From ZLKRG08 sp046048895 (lineage in GTDB: Bacteria > Actinomycetota > Actinomycetes > Nanopelagicales > Nanopelagicaceae), in NCBI GenBank assembly GCA_046048895.1, contig JBJOFF010000025.1:1-10130 (forward strand): a stretch of DNA of 10,130 nt. Reading direction: 5' to 3'. A model generated the notes under the pieces. The model was given only the letters and a program-made list of their open reading frames with translations. It did not search any database and was not told the origin of the DNA. Both the position numbers and the translations under genes were made by a program. Positions 7,082 through 10,130 of the stretch are shown piece by piece. Numbering within the stretch: the stretch's first letter is position 1; the number at the start of each line of letters is the position of its first letter.

Positions 7082-8134
7082 ATGGGTTTCAAAATTAATA
7101 ACCATGGAATTGGTAGTGAATTTCCACCTTTCATAATTGCGGAAATGTCCGGAAATCACGACCAAAGTCTTGAAAAGGCTCTAGAAATAGTACATGCCGC
7201 AAAAAGGGCAGGAGTTTCAGCAATAAAATTACAGACATATTTGCCAAACACTTTGACATTAAATGTCCAAAAAGAAGATTTCTTGGTTTCGGATGCAAAT
7301 AGCCTTTGGAAAGGCGAGTATCTCTACAGTTTGTACGAGAAAGCATATACGCCTTGGGAATGGCACAAACCTATATTTACCGAAGCAAAAAAACTAGGTT
7401 TAACATATTTCAGTTCAGCATTTGATGAAACTTCTGTTGATTTTCTTGAAAATTTGGACGTGCCAATTTATAAAGTTGCGTCATTTGAGAATTCTCATCT
7501 ACCACTTATAAAGAAGATTGCAAGCACCGGAAAACCAATGATCATTTCGACTGGAATGGCGACACTTGATGAAATTGAAGAAACTGTTACAACCGCTCGA
7601 GAAAATGGCTGCAAGAACTTAGTACTCTTAAAGTGCACAAGTAATTATCCTGCGACTCCAAGTTCTGCAAATCTCATAACGATGAAAGACCTGAAGAAGA
7701 GGTTTGGATGCGAGATTGGCTTGTCTGATCATACCCTTGGCATTGGTGTAGCTGTAGCGGCCGTCGCACTTGGCGCTACAGTTATCGAAAAACACTTGAC
7801 TCTCTCGCGCAATGATCAAGGAGTTGATTCTGAATTTTCAATGTCTGAATTGGAAATGAAGCATCTCACCATAGAATGTGAAAATGCAAAGCAAGCGATT
7901 GGCACCATAAGCTACGGCCCAACCGTAGAGGAGATGCCTTCTAGAAAATTTCGTAGATCGATTTATGCAATAAAAGATATTGAAATTGGCGAAATACTAA
8001 ACGAAGAAAATATCGGGATTATTAGGCCGGGTTTTGGTTTGCACCCACGTTATTTTGCACAACTAGTTGGAACTCCAGCAAAATATAGATTACAAAAAGG
8101 TGACAAAATCGAACAAAGTTTCTTAGAAAACTGA
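7082..8134 (+). CDS. pseI: Pseudaminic acid synthase (NeuB family)
   Basis: Condenses phosphoenolpyruvate with a 6-deoxy-AltdiNAc-type sugar to make pseudaminic acid, a sialic-acid-like nonulosonate, in the cytoplasm. With the ATG at 7082 it is 350 residues, normal for the family. A NeuB TIM barrel (about 15-270) has IIAEMSGNHDQSLEKALEI near 18-36, the PseI form rather than the NeuB 'AEIGVNHNG' form. LWKGEYLYSLYEKAYTPWEWH (75-95, in two conserved parts) is also PseI-like. The metal ligands are His217 in LSDHT and His238 in EKHLT. A SAF/antifreeze-like domain (about 288-345) begins RRSIYAIKDIEIGE. The ATG is preferred over an in-frame GTG at 7079 because GGGG at 7071-7074 is 7 nt before it. 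It follows the formyltransferase stop by 2 nt. PseB, PseC, PseG, PseF and PseH are not in the window. A legionaminate or sialate synthase is less likely. Confidence 0.88.
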   Translation: MGFKINNHGIGSEFPPFIIAEMSGNHDQSLEKALEIVHAAKRAGVSAIKLQTYLPNTLTLNVQKEDFLVSDANSLWKGEYLYSLYEKAYTPWEWHKPIFTEAKKLGLTYFSSAFDETSVDFLENLDVPIYKVASFENSHLPLIKKIASTGKPMIISTGMATLDEIEETVTTARENGCKNLVLLKCTSNYPATPSSANLITMKDLKKRFGCEIGLSDHTLGIGVAVAAVALGATVIEKHLTLSRNDQGVDSEFSMSELEMKHLTIECENAKQAIGTISYGPTVEEMPSRKFRRSIYAIKDIEIGEILNEENIGIIRPGFGLHPRYFAQLVGTPAKYRLQKGDKIEQSFLEN

Positions 8135-8232
8135 GTTTGTTAAGTAGCATTTCCTGGAAAATTTTGGAAACTCGCCAGCTCTTAATCGAAAACTCTCAAC
8201 AAGTACTTTAGACTTGGCTCTGCACCTTCCCC

Positions 8233-8261
8233 TTTGGCGTGCGTATTTATACCTATATAAA
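8233..8261 (+). promoter_or_regulatory. Promoter candidate (distal) for sigma gene
   Basis: TATAAA at 8256-8261 is a good -10 hexamer. The hexamer 17 nt upstream (TTTGGC, 8233-8238) is a poor -35. It would give a leader of nearly 180 nt. Confidence 0.3.
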
Positions 8262-8298
8262 GGTAACTTTTCTACGGATCCTCAGGGAAATGTCCGAA

Positions 8299-8328
8299 TT
8301 GACTGATTTGTCCGCTCAACGCTACATA
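8299..8328 (+). promoter_or_regulatory. Promoter candidate (proximal) for sigma gene
   Basis: TTGACT at 8299-8304 is a strong -35 match. TACATA at 8323-8328, 18 nt on, is a weak -10. Transcription would begin near 8335 and leave a leader of about 110 nt. Confidence 0.4.
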
Positions 8329-8407
8329 TTAGGATGGGATTCGTAGTAGAGCATGTAGGGGTCGACGGACAACTACGCAAGACCTAATAGTTGGGTAGCT
8401 CCCAGTG

Positions 8408-8427
8408 CTAGTCAGTAAAATGACTAG
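8408..8427 (+). promoter_or_regulatory. Hairpin just before the sigma gene ribosome binding site
   Basis: CTAGTCA (8408-8414) and TGACTAG (8421-8427) form a perfect 7-bp stem with a 6-nt loop. It ends 3 nt before AAGGA (8431-8435), the Shine-Dalgarno 9 nt ahead of the GTG start at 8445. It could influence translation, or act as a DNA operator. Confidence 0.45.
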
Positions 8428-8444
8428 GAAAAGGATCCGAGTAA

Positions 8445-9824
8445 GTGGCATTTAAGAAATCTGCGAACTCCGCAGGACCAAGAGTATGGTCCGTAGCGGA
8501 GCTTGGTGCTTTCTATATCGAAAATCGCGCAGAACTTCTCGTCCACGCAAACCGCGTACTAAAAGATAGCGCTAAAGCTGAGGAAATTACTCAGGATGCG
8601 CTTATCAAGTTCATGCTTGCTGCCCCAGAACTAGAATCAAAAGAGCACGCAATCGGTTACCTCCACCGCACCATCGAAAACCTATGCATCGATTTCTTCC
8701 GTGCAGAGGGTCGTCGCCCAAATCTTGTGGTGATCGATGATGCCCAGGCAGAGGTCGAAGCTACTTGGCATGACAATGGCGATCACGCTGAAGCTATCTC
8801 AGCTGCAGAAGATGCCGCAATCATCCGCCAGGCACTTGCGCTTCTCTCCCCAGCTGAGCGCGCAGCGCTAGTTATGTGGGAAATGGAAGGCCGCTCAACT
8901 GCGGAAATCGCAGCCGAGCTTGGCATCAAAGAATCTTCAGTTCGTCACACCGTATCTCGCGCTCGCGCATCACTTCGCCGCGTGCTTTCAGAGTTGGTTA
9001 TCGACGAGAAGCGCGGCTTAACTGCGCTAGATATGCTCTCGACTTCATACAAGAAGGCAGCGAAGCTTGCGGAGAAGTCATCAAAGGTGGCTCTATCGCT
9101 CATTCTTGTACTTACAGCTTTCCTAGGTTTCAACTCTTTGACCGGTAGCGAAGGTCGTTTCCTTCCTACCCTGCCAATGGTTTCAAATAATGCAAACCCA
9201 GCAACTTCAACTTCACCATCTGCATCAGCAAGCGCTTCTGCAGAGGCAACCGCTGCAGCAACTGCAGCTGCAAAGAAGATTGAATCAATGATGTGGGGCA
9301 GCGATGCTGCAGTAAAGGGCGGATCATTCCGTTTCTATGGCCTAGATAAAGAAGGCGTCCCAACTGGCTTCACCGTTACCGATGCTTCAGGCGCCAAGGG
9401 CAAGCTCCGCGTAACTTCATCAGTTCCAGCAAATACAGAATTCGGAGCGGTCCTTGCTAATCAGGCAATCACACTCTCCGATGGTCCAAATATCCTCTTG
9501 AGCCAGTCATTGACGGTCACGGCATCAGGCACTACCTACGATGTCACCCCATCAGCTGCGCTTAAGGGCTCATGGGTACCGCTTGAAGTAAGCGATACCA
9601 CCTACGTTATCGAGCGTATGTCGAATGGCAACTACTTGGTAACCGTTACAATTAGCATTGACTCCAGCATCGAGACCGGCATGAATATCCCGGTCGGAAC
9701 CCGTGGCTATGACCTAGCTACTGCACCGAAGTCCATTGTGACTCGAATTGTTCTAGATGCTGCAAAGACAAAAGTGTTGGCCCAGGCTGTATCAGTCAAT
9801 GGTGCCACTGGAGGCGCAAAGTAA
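8445..9824 (+). CDS. Membrane-tethered ECF sigma factor with exported C-terminal domain
   Basis: 459 residues, more than twice the usual ECF length. A sigma2 region is at about 24-92, with AEEITQDALIKF (45-56) as the core-binding helix and HRTIENLCIDFFR (74-86) for the -10 element. Sigma4 is at about 126-182, with the helix-turn-helix TAEIAAELGIKESSVRHTVSRA. A Lys-rich stretch (203-214) leads into one hydrophobic helix, about 214-231 (VALSLILVLTAFLGF), then a Pro/Ser/Ala/Thr linker (about 241-276) and a beta-rich domain (about 285-459) that I do not recognise. By the positive-inside rule the sigma half is cytoplasmic and the C-terminal domain faces out. The protein may need cleavage to act, or may work at the membrane, with the outer domain as sensor or built-in regulator. 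No separate anti-sigma gene is seen. The start is GTG, supported by AAGGA 9 nt upstream. Codon use is native, unlike the preceding genes. A secreted-protein gene follows, possibly its target. Sigma assignment is confident; the mechanism is inference. Confidence 0.88.
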   Translation: MAFKKSANSAGPRVWSVAELGAFYIENRAELLVHANRVLKDSAKAEEITQDALIKFMLAAPELESKEHAIGYLHRTIENLCIDFFRAEGRRPNLVVIDDAQAEVEATWHDNGDHAEAISAAEDAAIIRQALALLSPAERAALVMWEMEGRSTAEIAAELGIKESSVRHTVSRARASLRRVLSELVIDEKRGLTALDMLSTSYKKAAKLAEKSSKVALSLILVLTAFLGFNSLTGSEGRFLPTLPMVSNNANPATSTSPSASASASAEATAAATAAAKKIESMMWGSDAAVKGGSFRFYGLDKEGVPTGFTVTDASGAKGKLRVTSSVPANTEFGAVLANQAITLSDGPNILLSQSLTVTASGTTYDVTPSAALKGSWVPLEVSDTTYVIERMSNGNYLVTVTISIDSSIETGMNIPVGTRGYDLATAPKSIVTRIVLDAAKTKVLAQAVSVNGATGGAK

Positions 9825-9846
9825 TGCGCAAACTCCAAATTAAGTT

Positions 9847-9880
9847 TCCTAGCCAGATCCGGATATCTGGTTGGGATTTT
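9847..9880 (+). terminator. First hairpin after the sigma gene, possible weak terminator or attenuator
   Basis: Positions 9847-9858 pair with 9865-9876 as a 12-bp stem with two G-U pairs and a 6-nt loop (CCGGAT). Four Ts follow (9877-9880). The T-run is short, so termination would be partial. Its last two Ts are also the first bases of the next hairpin. Confidence 0.35.
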
Positions 9881-9958
9881 GGTTCATCAGCACGTGCGAT
9901 GAATCAAGCGGGTGGAAATATTTCTACCCAAGCCGATCTACGGACAGTCCGCAGATCG
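9847..9958 (+). promoter_or_regulatory. Structured leader of four consecutive hairpins before a secreted-protein gene
   Basis: Nearly every base of this 112-nt stretch can be paired locally. H1 is 9847-9876 (12 bp, two G-U). H2 is 9879-9907 (10 bp from 9879-9888/9898-9907 with one G-U, a bulged A, then 2 more bp around the loop ACGT). H3 is 9910-9929, a 20-bp near-perfect palindrome with one G-U, 8 bp around AUAU as RNA. H4 is 9934-9958 (6 bp, an A/C mismatch, then 4 bp around CAG). Gaps between them are 2, 2 and 4 nt, and the Shine-Dalgarno begins 6 nt after H4. This suggests a folded 5' UTR that stabilises or regulates the mRNA. I do not recognise a known RNA family. Confidence 0.55.
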
Positions 9959-9964
9959 ACTACC

Positions 9965-9972
9965 GAAAGGAA
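9965..9972 (+). promoter_or_regulatory. Shine-Dalgarno of the secreted-protein gene
   Basis: GAAAGGAA sits 4 nt before the ATG at 9977. It supports that start over the in-frame ATG at 9824. Confidence 0.65.
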
Positions 9973-9976
9973 ATCA

Positions 9977-10130
9977 ATGTCTACAAAGACAACAATCAAG
10001 CGAATTGCGCTTGTTGCTGTATCTGCGTTGGGCTTCGGAATGCTTTCAGTTGTTGCACCAGCTAATGCTGCAGTTGCTACAGGTCTGGTTGCATCTGTTG
10101 GTCCAAACGGAGAGACTTCTCTAACCGTTG
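9977..10130 (+). CDS. Secreted surface protein, 5' part only
   Basis: Only 51 codons are in the window; the reading frame is open at the right edge. The protein begins MSTKTTIKRIALVAVSALGF, a classical signal peptide: basic n-region (Lys4, Lys8, Arg9), hydrophobic core about 10-28, and a cleavage site after PANA (residue 31). No lipobox cysteine is seen. The mature start (AVATGLVASVGPNGETSLTV) is Ala/Gly/Thr/Val-rich, as in beta-rich surface or S-layer-like proteins, but too little is visible to assign a family. The ATG at 9977 is preferred because GAAAGGAA lies just upstream and the signal peptide begins at once. The same frame is open back to an ATG at 9824 overlapping the sigma stop, which would add 51 residues. 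It lies downstream of the tethered sigma factor, behind the structured leader. Confidence 0.75.
   Translation, partial: MSTKTTIKRIALVAVSALGFGMLSVVAPANAAVATGLVASVGPNGETSLTV

Larger units (their letters stand above)
5167..8134. other. AT-rich surface-glycan cassette (probable exchanged region)
   Basis: Base composition drops sharply after topA and recovers after 8134. One line counted by hand at 5281-5340 is 20 G/C of 60, while a line inside hppA (1981-2040) is 34 of 60. Codons rare in hppA and topA (AGA, ATA, TTA) are frequent here. All three genes are of cell-surface polysaccharide type: an acyltransferase, a sugar formyltransferase and a pseudaminate synthase. No transposase, integrase, tRNA or direct repeat is visible at the edges, so transfer by homologous recombination in flanking core genes is more likely than a mobile element. 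This is inference from composition and gene content. Confidence 0.6.
8135..8444. other. 310-nt intergenic region before the sigma gene
   Basis: No plausible coding frame is seen. This is where composition changes from the AT-rich cassette back to native DNA. It holds two promoter candidates for the sigma gene and a set of short inverted repeats in what would be its 5' leader. No strong terminator for pseI is evident: TTTCC at 8150-8154 can pair with GGAAA at 8166-8170, but the loop is long and no T-run follows. Confidence 0.5.

Noticed and set aside
8150..8170. TTTCC/GGAAA inverted repeat after pseI as terminator
   Set aside because: Only 5 bp with an 11-nt loop and no T-run.
9200..9275. Repeat-rich DNA in the sigma gene as a mobile or tandem repeat
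   Set aside because: It simply encodes the Ser/Ala/Thr linker after the membrane helix; no regular repeat unit is seen.
9696..9701. GGAACC resembling an ECF -35 element, as autoregulatory promoter for the secreted gene
   Set aside because: It lies inside the sigma coding sequence, and no convincing -10 partner is found 16-17 nt downstream.
9871..10124. Two overlapping + strand open frames (9871-10065 and 9912-10124) in the leader and secreted-protein region
   Set aside because: They are out of frame with the signal peptide and have no ribosome binding site; the translations have no signal or domain pattern.
1..10130. CRISPR array, tRNA, rRNA, transposase, integrase or attachment repeats
   Set aside because: I looked for spaced direct repeats, tRNA-like cloverleaf ends and recombinase motifs and saw none.

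Overview
The window looks like the chromosome of a free-living actinobacterium of modest GC content. The best fit is the freshwater acI lineage (Nanopelagicales, 'Ca. Planktophila'-like). This rests on an actinobacterial-type topoisomerase I with no zinc fingers, a K+-independent proton-pumping pyrophosphatase, compact gene spacing, and a short secreted-protein start of a style I associate with these genomes. The lineage call is inference, not a database result.

Region 1 (1-5166) is core genome on the + strand. It has a short leader, the membrane pyrophosphatase hppA, a very clear Rho-independent terminator, and DNA topoisomerase I (topA). Both genes use mostly CGC/CGT for Arg and ATC/ATT for Ile.

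Region 2 (5167-8134) is visibly more AT-rich, with different codon use (AGA, ATA, TTA frequent). It holds three cell-surface-glycan genes: a minus-strand membrane acyltransferase that abuts topA tail to tail (4 nt gap), and a divergent + strand pair of a sugar N-formyltransferase and a pseudaminic acid synthase (PseI). It looks like a small exchangeable glycan cassette set between core genes. The other pseudaminate genes are not in the window.

Region 3 (8135-10130) returns to native-style composition. A 310-nt intergenic region carries promoter candidates and a hairpin next to the ribosome binding site. It precedes an unusual 459-residue protein: a complete ECF sigma factor (sigma2 + sigma4) fused through one membrane helix and a Ser/Ala/Thr linker to a predicted exported domain. 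A 152-nt gap follows, containing four back-to-back inverted repeats, then the 5' end of a secreted protein with a clear signal peptide, cut by the window edge.

The most interesting unit is the membrane-tethered sigma factor plus the heavily structured leader and the exported protein behind it. A reasonable hypothesis is a one-component surface-sensing circuit controlling an abundant envelope protein. The stretch between the two genes is also open in frame from a second, well-spaced start overlapping the sigma stop codon, so the true start of the secreted protein needs testing.
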